A stretch of DNA of 64,000 nucleotides, taken from Oceanobacillus rekensis. GTDB taxonomy: Bacteria > Bacillota > Bacilli > Bacillales > Amphibacillaceae. The DNA lies in contig NZ_MTBQ01000002.1 of assembly GCF_002153375.1 (NCBI RefSeq), forward strand, positions 560,223 to 624,222. Reading direction: 5' to 3'. The notes beneath the pieces are model-generated. The model was given only the letters and a program-made list of their open reading frames with translations. It ran no database searches and was not told where the DNA came from. Below, piece by piece: positions 1 to 8,347 of this stretch. Numbering within the stretch: the stretch's first letter is position 1; the number at the start of each line of letters is the position of its first letter. A program made the position numbers and the translations under genes.

Positions 1-2
1 TT

Positions 3-1355
3 GGGTTGTACCTTCTTTTGACGAGATATGTCTTCAAAGAAAAGCAGTCAGAATGGATTACGGTCGGTGCAGCATTAGCCTTTGCCATGCTGCCCTATTG
101 GCCATCTGGTGCATTATCCATTGCTGGTACTCCGCTTGCACTCTATTTATTTTTAACGATTAGAAAAAATGGTTGGAAGACGAAGGCGTACATCTGGATC
201 GGCCTTATGCTCATACCGTTTCTATCCAATTTTGTGCTGAGCTTTGTATTTTTCCTCGCTCTATTGGGATTGCTATGGCTGATAGATTGGATTCGTTTTA
301 AAAAGCCGAACTGGCCATTTTTTACAGCAATCGCATCCATGACAAGTATTTATGTGGTGAAAAACTACTTATTGATTACATCCATGTTTTTTGATAGTGG
401 ATTCACCTCGCACAGGGAGGAGCTTGATCTCGGACATAATACGATCCAGCGCAGTTATGAATTGGCATGGGAAAATTTCTTGTATGGACATACGCATGAC
501 GCGGCACATCAGGCCTACATCATTATTCCAGTAATATTGTTGGCTTTACTTGTTGCAGTTTACAGTAAAATAAAGCCACGAATATTAATGACATTATTTT
601 TTTGTAATCTTGCAATATCTTTCTGGTATGCTTTTTGGTATTGGGAAGGCTGGCGGATCATCAAGGATAATGTGATGGTTGCCAACACGTTTAACTTCGC
701 AAGAATTCATTTTTTTGATCCAGCAATTTGGTATATCTGCTTTGCACTTGCGCTAGTTATTTTATGGAGGTATCTAAAGTTTGGAAAGATTCTCGTTGCT
801 ATGTTGGTAGTTTCCCAATGTATTGGACTGTTTGGTCTATCAGAAGAGCTGAAATATAAGGAATTTGATAGTCCAACATTTGCAGAGTATTATTCTGAGG
901 ATTTATTCCAGGAGATTGAAGACTACATTGGTGAAGACCAGTCTGAATACCGAGTCGTAAGCATTGGCATGCATCCGACGATTGCCCAGTTTAATGGCTT
1001 CTATACACTCGATACATATAATAATAGTTTCCCACTGGAATACAAGCATAAGTTCAGGGAAGTCATTGCGGGGGAACTGGAGAAAAGCCCTGGACTTGCA
1101 AGCTATTTTGACACTTGGGGCGGTAGGCTCTATATGTATGTGGCAGAGCATGGGAAAGACTATATGTTTACTAAAGATAGAAATGAACCAATTGAAAACC
1201 TCGATATTAATACACTAGCATTAGAAAAACTAGGTGGCGATTATATTTTCTCTGCAGTACGTATAGAAAATAACGAAGAACTGGGTCTCCAGCATGAACA
1301 TACATTTGAAAATAATATGTCGCCTTGGGAAATCTGGCTGTATTCTGTGTCATAA
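3..1355 (+). CDS. Polytopic membrane protein, YkoS/DUF6044-like (5' end outside window)
   Basis: The frame is open from the first bases of the window, so this is the C-terminal part of a longer protein. About the first 280 visible residues are a series of hydrophobic helices with short loops, and the last 170 residues are soluble. The soluble part includes a stretch around SIGMHPTIAQFNGFYTLD and a YFDTWGGR motif that I associate with the YkoS/DUF6044 group of Bacillus membrane proteins. Those are often encoded beside glycosyltransferases and resemble multi-TM sugar-transfer enzymes; a role in envelope glycan handling is inference. No catalytic residue can be named. A strong terminator follows the stop codon, so this is the last gene of its operon. 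The family call is from memory of the sequence pattern and is moderate. Confidence 0.6.
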   Translation, partial: GLYLLLTRYVFKEKQSEWITVGAALAFAMLPYWPSGALSIAGTPLALYLFLTIRKNGWKTKAYIWIGLMLIPFLSNFVLSFVFFLALLGLLWLIDWIRFKKPNWPFFTAIASMTSIYVVKNYLLITSMFFDSGFTSHREELDLGHNTIQRSYELAWENFLYGHTHDAAHQAYIIIPVILLALLVAVYSKIKPRILMTLFFCNLAISFWYAFWYWEGWRIIKDNVMVANTFNFARIHFFDPAIWYICFALALVILWRYLKFGKILVAMLVVSQCIGLFGLSEELKYKEFDSPTFAEYYSEDLFQEIEDYIGEDQSEYRVVSIGMHPTIAQFNGFYTLDTYNNSFPLEYKHKFREVIAGELEKSPGLASYFDTWGGRLYMYVAEHGKDYMFTKDRNEPIENLDINTLALEKLGGDYIFSAVRIENNEELGLQHEHTFENNMSPWEIWLYSVS

Positions 1356-1370
1356 GCCTGATTTGATGGA

Positions 1371-1417
1371 AATAATCGGTATACAGTTTTTGTAATTGTA
1401 TACCGATTATTTTTTTA
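1371..1417 (+). terminator. Rho-independent terminator after the membrane protein gene
   Basis: A 15-bp perfect stem (arms 1371-1385 and 1396-1410, beginning AATAATCGG and ending CCGATTATT) is followed by a run of seven T. It closes the upstream operon and isolates the next promoter. Confidence 0.9.
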
Positions 1418-1471
1418 TAGGCTTATTTATATTTCATAATCGAACATATGATTCTTTCACTGAAATACAAA

Positions 1472-1515
1472 TGTAACATTCTCATAATATGAGTGACATT
1501 CTCCAGTGCTATACT
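1472..1515 (+). promoter_or_regulatory. Promoter with WalR-like box upstream of the 3D-domain enzyme gene
   Basis: TGTAAC-N5-CATAAT (1472-1488) resembles the WalR (YycF) direct repeat TGTWAH-N5-TGTWAH with one changed position in the second half-site. An extended -10 element TGCTATACT ends at 1515. The same box, with the same 38-nt distance to the same -10, precedes the paralogous NlpC/P60 gene at 16449-16492. WalR control of cell-wall hydrolases such as yocH and lytE is established in B. subtilis; control here is inferred from this match. Confidence 0.6.
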
Positions 1516-1623
1516 AACCCGTAGCGATTGGTAAATTTAGTATATTTTTCACACGACTGCATTTCATTGATGAATAGATTTAAAAAGAAATTGCAGGTGT
1601 GGCAGAAAGCAGGGGGAAGAAGA

Positions 1624-2928
1624 TTGAAGAATACCTTAGTAGTAATAACCACAGTTATTATGATTGTTGGACTAGGTGGCTCATTATTTAGTGTCCCAGC
1701 CTTTGCAGAACCCGCAAATAATTTAGAAGACATTCAGGATCAAAGGAAAGAGATTAAAGGAAATCTCTCAGAATCGGAACAGCAAATTACATCTATTTTA
1801 ATAGAATTGGAATCATTGAATAAAGAAATCGAGCAAGTAAACAAAAAATTAACCGAAAATCAAGCCTTGGTGGATGAAACTGAGAGTAATATAGATGCTA
1901 CACTAGTTGATATTTCAGATTTGGAAAAAGAAATGAAAGAATTAGAAACAAAGATAGAAGAGCGATATGAGATACTAAAAGATCGCATTGTTTCCACCCA
2001 GAAAACAGGTGGTACGATTAGCTATTTGGAAGTAATTTTTGGTGCGCAAGACTTTAGTGACTTTATTACTCGTGTAACAGCAGTTAATAAGATTGCTGAT
2101 TCTGATGCGGCCTTAATAGAGCAACAGGAAAATGATATGCAAGAAGTAGAGAATAAAAGAAATGAAGTATTTGAAAAACTAAATGAATTAACTGCAATGA
2201 AAGCAAAACAAGAGGAAACAAAAACTATAATCAGCCAACAGTTGGACGAGAGTGACCAACGAAAAAGTAAATTAGAAAATAAACAACAGGAACTAACGGC
2301 ATTAGCGGATGAGTTAAAAATGGAAGATAGTGATCTTGCTTCACTTGAACAATCCGTAAAGCAACGTTTGTTAGCAGAGTCTGAAAAGGCTGAAGAGGAA
2401 TCCACGAAAGCGGAAAAAACAATTGTGGAAGAACCGAAAGTCCAAGTAGCTTCAACAGAAACGAAACCTACTGTAGAAGTTAAAGCGGATGAGCCTAAGA
2501 AAAGCAATTCGGTTACACCAGCAAAGAAAGAACAAACTAAACCGAAACCAAAACAAGAGGTAAAAGCAGAAAAGGTGCCAGCAAAAGAAGAAAAAGTACC
2601 TGTCAAAGAGGAAAAAGCAGCAGAAGAAAAGCAAGCAAGTAAAACTTTCACAGTTACTTCAACAGCATATACCGCAGAATGTGCAGGCTGTTCCGGATAT
2701 ACGGCAACAGGAATTAATCTAAAAGCAAATCCAGACGCGAAAGTGATTGCGGTAGACCCAAGTGTTATCCCATTAGGCAGCACGGTGTATGTTGAAGGAT
2801 ATGGTTATGCAAAAGCAGGAGATACTGGAGGCGCAATTAAAGGAAATAAAATTGATGTCTTTGTACCAACGAAGCAAGAAGCATTCAGTTGGGGAGTACG
2901 TACGGTTAAAGTTACAATTGTAGAGTAA
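1624..2928 (+). CDS. Secreted coiled-coil protein with C-terminal 3D domain (putative peptidoglycan lytic enzyme)
   Basis: I chose the TTG at 1624 (434 aa) over earlier in-frame starts because AGGGGGAAG lies just upstream and the protein then begins with a clean signal peptide (MKNTLVV, hydrophobic core, cut near AFA-EP). Residues about 35-250 are a long coiled coil of the PcsB/CwlO N-terminal type, containing GGTISYLEVIFGAQDFSDF. A Lys/Glu/Pro-rich linker follows (about 255-345). The last 90 residues are a 3D domain with TSTAY, VDPSVIPLGS and the aspartates of GDTGGAIKGNKIDVF. The 3D fold is shared with YocH, YuiC and lytic transglycosylase MltA, so cleavage of glycan strands at the cell surface is likely. 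The N-terminal half is paralogous to the NlpC/P60 protein at 16610. It is monocistronic, between two terminators. Confidence 0.85.
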   Translation: MKNTLVVITTVIMIVGLGGSLFSVPAFAEPANNLEDIQDQRKEIKGNLSESEQQITSILIELESLNKEIEQVNKKLTENQALVDETESNIDATLVDISDLEKEMKELETKIEERYEILKDRIVSTQKTGGTISYLEVIFGAQDFSDFITRVTAVNKIADSDAALIEQQENDMQEVENKRNEVFEKLNELTAMKAKQEETKTIISQQLDESDQRKSKLENKQQELTALADELKMEDSDLASLEQSVKQRLLAESEKAEEESTKAEKTIVEEPKVQVASTETKPTVEVKADEPKKSNSVTPAKKEQTKPKPKQEVKAEKVPAKEEKVPVKEEKAAEEKQASKTFTVTSTAYTAECAGCSGYTATGINLKANPDAKVIAVDPSVIPLGSTVYVEGYGYAKAGDTGGAIKGNKIDVFVPTKQEAFSWGVRTVKVTIVE

Positions 2929-2942
2929 TTTAGAAAATATAA

Positions 2943-2987
2943 AATAAGTCACCCTGGAGTTAAAAACTTAGGGTGACTTATTTTTTT
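2943..2987 (+). terminator. Rho-independent terminator after the 3D-domain gene
   Basis: A 13-bp stem with arms at 2943-2955 and 2970-2982 (AATAAGTCACCCT and its complement) encloses a 14-nt loop and is followed by a T-run. It ends the single-gene transcript. Confidence 0.9.
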
Positions 2988-2989
2988 AT

Positions 2990-3290
2990 TTACGCTCTCT
3001 TCCTGCAGGAGTCTCCGTGTATTTCCCAGAGCTGATATTAAGCTTATAATCGATTAACTGCTTAGTAATTAAAATAATATCGCATCAAAACTTCACCAGT
3101 CCGGGATCGCTTTGGGCGGTGACTCCTACGGGAAAAGCACGTGTCCGAAGACCCCGCAGAGTGGTTTTCTCTTCGGAGGCTGAGACCGTGCCCTAAGGAT
3201 GCGCATCCGCCCAAAGCGATCCCGGACGGCAGAAACACATACTTTTTTGGAAGACAACCAACAGGTACTTCGCAATTTATCTCTATTCTT
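2990..3290. repeat. Palindromic intergenic repeat element with 21-bp inverted arms
   Basis: Positions 3099-3119 (GTCCGGGATCGCTTTGGGCGG) and 3207-3227 are perfect 21-bp reverse complements. Nested inside are TCCGAAGA/TCTTCGGA (3144-3151/3170-3177) and GCACG/CGTGC (3137-3141/3187-3191), so the whole block can fold as one branched hairpin. GC content is well above the surroundings. The right half (3185-3285) recurs at 22126-22222, and the segment 3003-3033 (GCAGGAGTCTCCGTGTATTT) recurs at 32800-32829. It resembles GC-rich intergenic repeats common in Bacillaceae chromosomes. No ORF with a ribosome-binding site is present in this gene-free stretch. Confidence 0.75.
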
Positions 3291-3444
3291 CACTTATCTT
3301 CTGTACTCGAATATTAAAGAACTATATTAGATATAGGGTTAATTTTTATCTGGAAATTAATGAGCTGTTCAGGTAATTCCTCCTGTTCACCTTGTCTGTT
3401 TCGCGTTACTATTATTATAATGATGATTTGAAAGGGGAGTCTTT

Positions 3445-4500
3445 ATGAGTACATATCCAAATATAAACGAAACAAAAGAACTGATTAAACAGTTAGTTTC
3501 AATCCCAAGTCCATCTGGGTACACATCTAAAGTTATTCAATTCGTCGAAGAATATTTACACGAATTGAATGTAGAAACGAAACATAATCGTAAGGGTGGA
3601 TTAATTGCAACATTGCCAGGTACAAACAATGATGAGCATCGGATGCTGACAGCACATGTGGATACATTGGGGGCAATGGTGAAAGAAGTGAAAAGTAATG
3701 GACGCCTACGTCTAGATTTAATTGGTGGATTTCGTTATAACGCTATTGAAGGTGAATATTGTGAAATCCATACGTCAAAAGGTGATGTTATTACTGGAAC
3801 CATCTTGATGCATCAGACATCTGTCCACGTATACAAAGATGCTGGGGATGCGAAACGTAATCAAACAAATATGGAAGTACGTATTGATGCAAAGGTTGAA
3901 AGTGCAGAGGAAATTCGAAAATTAGGAATTGAGGTCGGTGATTTTGTTTCCTTTGATCCAAGGGTACAGGAAACCGATAATGGGTTTATCAAATCTCGTC
4001 ATTTGGATGATAAAGCAAGTGTAGGCATTTTATTGCAATTAATAAAACGAGTAAAAGAAGAGGACATCACACTGCCATATACGACACATTTTCTTATTTC
4101 AAATAATGAGGAAATCGGTTATGGAGGCAATTCCAATATTACACAAGAAACGGTCGAGTACCTGGCAGTCGATATGGGAGCAATGGGGGATGGTCAATCA
4201 ACAGATGAATATACGGTATCCATCTGTGTAAAAGACGCAAGTGGGCCATATCATTATGAATTACGTAAACATTTAGTAAACATCGCGGAAATAAAGGGCA
4301 TCGACTATAAATTGGATATTTATCCATATTATGGTTCAGATGCATCAGCAGCAATTCGTGCCGGACATGATATTATTCATGGTCTAATTGGGCCTGGTAT
4401 TGATTCGTCCCATGCAATGGAAAGAACACATGAAACATCACTAATAAACACGGAAAAGCTTCTTTATCATTATCTGAAATCTGATTTGATATCCTATTAA
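3445..4500 (+). CDS. M42-family metallo-aminopeptidase
   Basis: A 351-residue cytosolic dinuclear metallopeptidase of the FrvX/YsdC/glutamyl-aminopeptidase group, typical in length. Metal and catalytic residues are visible: H71 and D73 in AHVDTLG, D188/D189 in RHLDDKAS (bridging Asp), the Glu pair E222/E223 in NNEEIGYGG, D243 in AVDMGA, and a late His in SSHAMERTHE. It should release N-terminal residues from peptides, and such proteins usually assemble as dodecamers. The start ATG follows AAAGGGGAG. It stands alone between an intergenic repeat and a terminator. The exact substrate cannot be told from sequence. Confidence 0.88.
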   Translation: MSTYPNINETKELIKQLVSIPSPSGYTSKVIQFVEEYLHELNVETKHNRKGGLIATLPGTNNDEHRMLTAHVDTLGAMVKEVKSNGRLRLDLIGGFRYNAIEGEYCEIHTSKGDVITGTILMHQTSVHVYKDAGDAKRNQTNMEVRIDAKVESAEEIRKLGIEVGDFVSFDPRVQETDNGFIKSRHLDDKASVGILLQLIKRVKEEDITLPYTTHFLISNNEEIGYGGNSNITQETVEYLAVDMGAMGDGQSTDEYTVSICVKDASGPYHYELRKHLVNIAEIKGIDYKLDIYPYYGSDASAAIRAGHDIIHGLIGPGIDSSHAMERTHETSLINTEKLLYHYLKSDLISY

Positions 4501-4502
4501 AT

Positions 4503-4538
4503 AAAACGAACTTACCCGAATTGGTAAGTTCGTTTTTC
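4503..4538. terminator. Bidirectional terminator between the peptidase gene and trhA
   Basis: A 14-bp stem AAAACGAACTTACC with its perfect complement around a 6-nt loop has T on one side and A on the other. It can therefore serve the plus-strand peptidase gene and the converging minus-strand trhA gene. Confidence 0.85.
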
Positions 4539-4563
4539 TATAAGTGTATATGTAAAGCTTCAT

Positions 4564-5220
4564 TCATAAAACATAGCCATAAATACAGATAAAGTGAAAC
4601 AAACTGCCAAATAAAATAAATATATGAAAAATCTCATGGAATCCAAAAAGCTTAAATGATAGAAAGTCTGGTTTTAACCAATAAATAAGCGCACCGATCG
4701 TATAGAAAAGACCACCTATGATTAAGAAAATCATTCCATTCGTCCCAATTTCGGGAGCAAGGGAACCACTGAAGAAAACGACTATCCAACCCATTAACAC
4801 GTAAAGTGAAGTAGAAAGCCAACGTGGAGAGTGAAACCAAACTAATTTGAAGGTGACTCCAGCTATTGCCAGTCCACTAATAACACCAAATAATATCCAA
4901 CCTGTAACACCATTTAAGCTTATGAGACAAAATGGTATGTATGTCCCTGCAATCAATACAAATATCATGGAATGGTCAATTCTTCGTAAAAATGCAATGA
5001 TACTATCTTTCGCTATCACCGTATGATAGGTTGCTGAGGCAGAATATAGTAAAATCATGCTTACCCCAAATATAGCAACAGCTACCACTGCCAGCGCATT
5101 ATCTGTTGTGGCGGAAGCTTTCATAACAAGAGCTACTAGTCCGATGACTGCCATGATCGCTCCGAATAAATGTGTCAATGCATTAATTGGTTCACGAATA
5201 TACGCCTTCAATAATCCCAC
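4564..5220 (-). CDS. trhA: PAQR/hemolysin III family membrane protein (TrhA, YplQ-like)
   Basis: A 218-residue protein with seven hydrophobic segments and the family's conserved polar residues: EPINALTHLFGA near the N-terminus, SATYHT (Ser/His), RIDHSMIF (Asp/His) and GFHEIFHIFILFGSLFHF near the C-terminus. These Ser, Asp and His residues form the putative zinc site in PAQR proteins. The family is related to adiponectin/progestin receptors and is linked to membrane fluidity homeostasis; a hemolytic role is historical naming. Length and topology are normal. It is transcribed towards the M42 peptidase gene and has no operon partner. Confidence 0.88.
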   Translation of the reverse strand: MGLLKAYIREPINALTHLFGAIMAVIGLVALVMKASATTDNALAVVAVAIFGVSMILLYSASATYHTVIAKDSIIAFLRRIDHSMIFVLIAGTYIPFCLISLNGVTGWILFGVISGLAIAGVTFKLVWFHSPRWLSTSLYVLMGWIVVFFSGSLAPEIGTNGMIFLIIGGLFYTIGALIYWLKPDFLSFKLFGFHEIFHIFILFGSLFHFICIYGYVL

Positions 5221-5350
5221 GTCCTTAGATTGTTATGTAGTTTATAAAACTATATGTACATATTATATTAACTATATGATGTAGTCAATGTTTTACTTTG
5301 TAAATCATATGACATATAATGTAAGTTACCTTAATAATTGGAGATAAATA

Positions 5351-5938
5351 ATGAAGAATAAAAATAAATTAATGGAATCACTAAACATCGATAATCACTT
5401 ATTATTGGAGGATATACCAAATCTTGACTTATATATGGATCAGGTTATCCAGCTATTTGAAGATAAATTTGGCTCTTCTAAACGAAATGATGATGAAAAA
5501 ATTTTAACAAAAACAATGATTAATAACTATGCGAAGGGAAAACTCTTCTTTCCTATTAAAAATAAAAAGTATTCCAAAGAACATTTGATATTGATCAGTA
5601 TGATTTATCAGATGAAAAGCTCATTATCGATTAATGATGTGAAGATGACACTTGAACAGTTGAATGCAAAAATAACAGATGAGGAGTTCGATCTGCAGCA
5701 GTTATATCAATGCTATCTGAATGTAATGGCACAGAATAGTATGATGTTCAAAAGTGATGTCCGAGAGCAATGGAAAGAAATCGAGAATGAAGTGAAAGAA
5801 CTTGATAATGATGATGCCACATATTTGGAACAAGTATTGCTTGTTGCGACCTTTTCAAGTATGAGTAATTATTACCGAAGAGCTGCAGAGAAAATCGTCG
5901 ATGCAATGAAGGAGGAAGGGAATACGGATGAAGCTTAG
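5351..5938 (+). CDS. DUF1836 domain protein (putative MerR-like DNA-binding protein)
   Basis: A 195-residue soluble protein with no signal or membrane segment. The centre (about 50-100) has the DUF1836 pattern LTKTMINNYAKGKLFFP...KKYSKEHLILI, which reads like a winged-helix recognition segment of the MerR superfamily. Start ATG 5351 follows TTGGAGATAA. Its end overlaps the start of the next gene by 11 nt, so the two are likely translationally coupled. DUF1836 proteins have no established target; a role in regulating its neighbour is inference only. Confidence 0.75.
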   Translation: MKNKNKLMESLNIDNHLLLEDIPNLDLYMDQVIQLFEDKFGSSKRNDDEKILTKTMINNYAKGKLFFPIKNKKYSKEHLILISMIYQMKSSLSINDVKMTLEQLNAKITDEEFDLQQLYQCYLNVMAQNSMMFKSDVREQWKEIENEVKELDNDDATYLEQVLLVATFSSMSNYYRRAAEKIVDAMKEEGNTDEA

Positions 5939-6920
5939 TATTTTAGATCAGGCACCTGTTTCAAAAGGGAGTACAGCCAAGGAAGCCTTGGAAGCAACAA
6001 TTAAATTGGCGAAGTTCGCCGATGAGTTAGGCTATACACGGTATTGGGTTGCAGAACATCATGACCTAGATGGATTGGCAAGTCCCGCTCCAGATATTCT
6101 TTTAGGTATCATCGGTTCCAAGACAAAACATATCCGCTTAGGCTCTGGTGCAGTCCTCTTGCCTAATTATAAACCGTATAATATTGCGGAAAGATATCAT
6201 GTACTTTCGACGTTGTATCCTGGAAGAATTGATATTGGCTTAGGAAGGGCACCTGGTGGATCTGCCGAAGTTTCTATTGCACTTGCTGGAAACTTCCTGG
6301 AAAAAGTACGTAAGATGCCGGAGTTGATAGATGACCTAACACATTTTATACATCATGATTTTCCAAAAGATCAAATGTTTTCCAATGTCACAGCTGCACC
6401 GGTTCCAGATACTCCCCCTGTTCCGTGGCTTCTCGGAACAAGTGGAAAGAGTGCCAAATTAGCTGCGGAAAAGGGAATGCCATACGTATATGGACATTTT
6501 ATGAGTAAAGAAAATGGTCCAGATATTATGAAAAGTTATTATGAAAATCATATAAATAAGACGCCCGAAGCTTTTGTTGCTGTTTCTGTCATTTGTGCGG
6601 AAACGAATAAAGAGGCTCGGGAACTTGCAAAAAGCAATATGCTGTGGAAGATTTTACAGTCTAAAGGTGAGGGTAAAAGTGGTGTGCCCACTGTGAAGGA
6701 AGCAATGGAATATCCTTACAATGATGAAGATCTGCAAATGCTACGAAAAATGAATCATAACCAAATTATTGGGGACCCGACAAGGATACGAAACAAGCTT
6801 GAACAACTTCAAGAAGAATATGGAACAGAAGAATTTATGATTGTAACGATTACACATAGTTATGAAGCAAGGGAAAAATCGTATCAGTTGTTGGCAGAAG
6901 AATTTAAATTAAGTGAATAG
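5928..6920 (+). CDS. LLM-class flavin-dependent oxidoreductase (luciferase-like monooxygenase)
   Basis: A 330-residue protein of the bacterial-luciferase-like (alkanal monooxygenase alpha-like) superfamily. It shows the family start MKLSILDQAPVSKG, the TRYWVAEHHD motif (about 38-47), IRLGSGAVLLPNYKPY (about 70-85), YPGRIDIGLGRAPGG and WLLGTSGKSAKLAAEKG in the FMN/phosphate-binding barrel. Such enzymes use FMNH2 and O2; the natural substrate is unknown. It overlaps the DUF1836 gene by 11 nt with the Shine-Dalgarno GGAGGAAG inside that gene's 3' end. Family membership is sure, specific function is not. Confidence 0.85.
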   Translation: MKLSILDQAPVSKGSTAKEALEATIKLAKFADELGYTRYWVAEHHDLDGLASPAPDILLGIIGSKTKHIRLGSGAVLLPNYKPYNIAERYHVLSTLYPGRIDIGLGRAPGGSAEVSIALAGNFLEKVRKMPELIDDLTHFIHHDFPKDQMFSNVTAAPVPDTPPVPWLLGTSGKSAKLAAEKGMPYVYGHFMSKENGPDIMKSYYENHINKTPEAFVAVSVICAETNKEARELAKSNMLWKILQSKGEGKSGVPTVKEAMEYPYNDEDLQMLRKMNHNQIIGDPTRIRNKLEQLQEEYGTEEFMIVTITHSYEAREKSYQLLAEEFKLSE

Positions 6921-6988
6921 CTGTTTGTCATACTTCCCTCCGCATTATTATATATTTGAGTAGACAACTAATTTATTTGGAGGAAATT

Positions 6989-7594
6989 ATGCAAAATTGG
7001 GTTACTGATATAATGGAACAATTCGGCTACTTAGGAGTATTCCTGATGATGGCGTTGGAGAATGTCTTTCCACCGATCCCATCTGAAATCGTACTTCCCT
7101 TCGGTGGGTTTCTTACTACATATACCGAATTAACGGTAATCGGAGTTTTAATTGCAGCTACACTCGGTTCAGTAATCGGTGCGATGATTTTATATTGTAT
7201 TGGATTGCTATTAGATGTAGAACGTTTGGAGAAGATTGTCGACCGTTGGGGTCATATTCTCCGGATTAAAAAAGAAGATATTCATAAAGCAGATGTCTGG
7301 TTTGATAAATATGGGTATTGGACAGTACTATTTTGCCGGATGATTCCACTGATACGTAGTTTAATTTCTATTCCTGCAGGGATGTCTAATATGAAATTCT
7401 CGTTATTTCTATTATTCACTACTATCGGAACGCTCGCATGGAATATAATTCTTATAACGCTTGGTGTTGTGTTAGGAGAAAATTGGCAAGATATTCTTGG
7501 ATTCATGGATGTGTATTCATCGATTATATATCTGCTGATTATTCTTGGATTTCTCGTTTGTATCATTTGGTTTATAAAAAGGAAAAGGAAGTAA
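6989..7594 (+). CDS. DedA-family membrane protein
   Basis: I chose ATG 6989 (201 aa) because it directly follows TTGGAGGAAATT; the in-frame TTG at 6956 has no site. The protein has the DedA/SNARE-associated (VTT) pattern: an amphipathic N-terminus, re-entrant ENVFPPIPSEIVLPFGGF (about 24-41), CRMIPLIRSLISIPAGMSNM (about 112-131) with the functionally important Arg residues, and a hydrophobic C-terminal helix ending in Lys/Arg. DedA proteins support membrane-potential homeostasis, and some flip undecaprenyl phosphate or phosphatidylethanolamine. Which lipid this one handles cannot be read here. The stop codon lies inside the terminator stem. Confidence 0.88.
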   Translation: MQNWVTDIMEQFGYLGVFLMMALENVFPPIPSEIVLPFGGFLTTYTELTVIGVLIAATLGSVIGAMILYCIGLLLDVERLEKIVDRWGHILRIKKEDIHKADVWFDKYGYWTVLFCRMIPLIRSLISIPAGMSNMKFSLFLLFTTIGTLAWNIILITLGVVLGENWQDILGFMDVYSSIIYLLIILGFLVCIIWFIKRKRK

Positions 7595-7630
7595 TGGAGC
7601 CTATTGGGCTATCCATTGCTTCCTTTTTTT
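7587..7630 (+). terminator. Terminator overlapping the dedA-like stop codon
   Basis: The stem GGAAGTAATGG (7587-7597) pairs with CCATTGCTTCC (7613-7623) with one G-U pair, followed by seven T. The TAA stop (7592-7594) is inside the left arm, so a ribosome finishing the gene would cover the stem. Confidence 0.85.
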
Positions 7631-7771
7631 GTACATACATATAATTTATCGAAATTCAGGGAGTGGATGTAAATACGCCTTGGGGCTTAGTTGGAAATAT
7701 ATCTGTGGTTCGTTACGAGGTTTTTGGTTTCACGATAAGATTAGATCAGGATAAAGAAAGGAGGAAATAAA

Positions 7772-8125
7772 TTGAAGAAATTCATGTTGTTTATATTGGG
7801 GCTTGTTGCATTGTTCATTCTGCTGGCTAATATTGGCCCGATGGCACTGCTTGCTCTAAGCGTCTGGTTACTTTACGTAGTATTTAAGAAATTTGTCAAG
7901 AGCGATTCAACAGTAAGTAAAATTGGGTGGGCAGTTGTTGGATTAATCGTATTAAGTATCACTTTTTCCAATCTATTTGCTGTCATTGGTGTAGCCGCAG
8001 CATACGTGCTTTACCTAATTTATAAAAACTGGAATAAGGAAGAAAGTTCGGTAGTTTCTGTAGTAGAAGAAGATGATGATCCATTTACAAACTTTGAACG
8101 TCAATGGGCAGAATTAAATAGATAA
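7772..8125 (+). CDS. Small membrane protein at the liaI position (lmo0954-like)
   Basis: A 117-residue protein with two or three short hydrophobic segments (about 4-20, 25-40, 50-75) and an acidic tail ending in DPFTNFERQWAELNR. The tail and overall pattern match the lmo0954-type proteins of Firmicutes, which sit next to PspA-family genes. It occupies the place of liaI, the small membrane protein that recruits LiaH to the membrane under envelope stress in B. subtilis; that function is inferred from position. The TTG start follows AGGAGGAAATAAA. It is the first gene of the lia locus; a 200-nt spacer with a degenerate repeat separates it from liaH. Confidence 0.75.
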   Translation: MKKFMLFILGLVALFILLANIGPMALLALSVWLLYVVFKKFVKSDSTVSKIGWAVVGLIVLSITFSNLFAVIGVAAAYVLYLIYKNWNKEESSVVSVVEEDDDPFTNFERQWAELNR

Positions 8126-8144
8126 TTAACATAGGCTTTTTTCT

Positions 8145-8300
8145 AAAAGATTGGGACTGCGGTTACCCGTCCTACCGATGCCTAAACTTCCGCAGAAGTC
8201 ACCTGTATCCAAAGCTAGTTAGAAGATTGCTGACATTTACTACACTTGCAACAGCTTCGTCTTCGGAAAAAAACTTAAAGTTAAGTTACGTCGTAGATTA
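8145..8300. repeat. Degenerate intergenic repeat between the liaI-like gene and liaH
   Basis: The segment with CCGCAGAAGTCACCTGTATCC (near 8200) and AGAAGATTGCTGACATTTAC is a decayed match to 32800-32860 (GCAGGAGTCTCCGTGTATTT, then AGAGTTGCTGACACTGTTTA). The element family found at 2990-3290 and 32690-32880 therefore also sits inside this operon. It has no coding potential. Confidence 0.5.
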
Positions 8301-8347
8301 CATCAATTGCGATGCTTAAAAGCACTAAAATAAAAGGAGAGATTTAT

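Noticed and set aside
2022-2783. 253-codon minus-strand ORF antisense to the 3D-domain gene
   Set aside because: It is Ser/Phe-rich, as expected for the complement of a Glu/Lys-rich coiled coil, with no ribosome-binding site and no family resemblance.
5221-5350. Operator palindromes between trhA and the DUF1836 gene
   Set aside because: AGTTTATAAAACT and similar short palindromes are present but are expected by chance in such AT-rich DNA.
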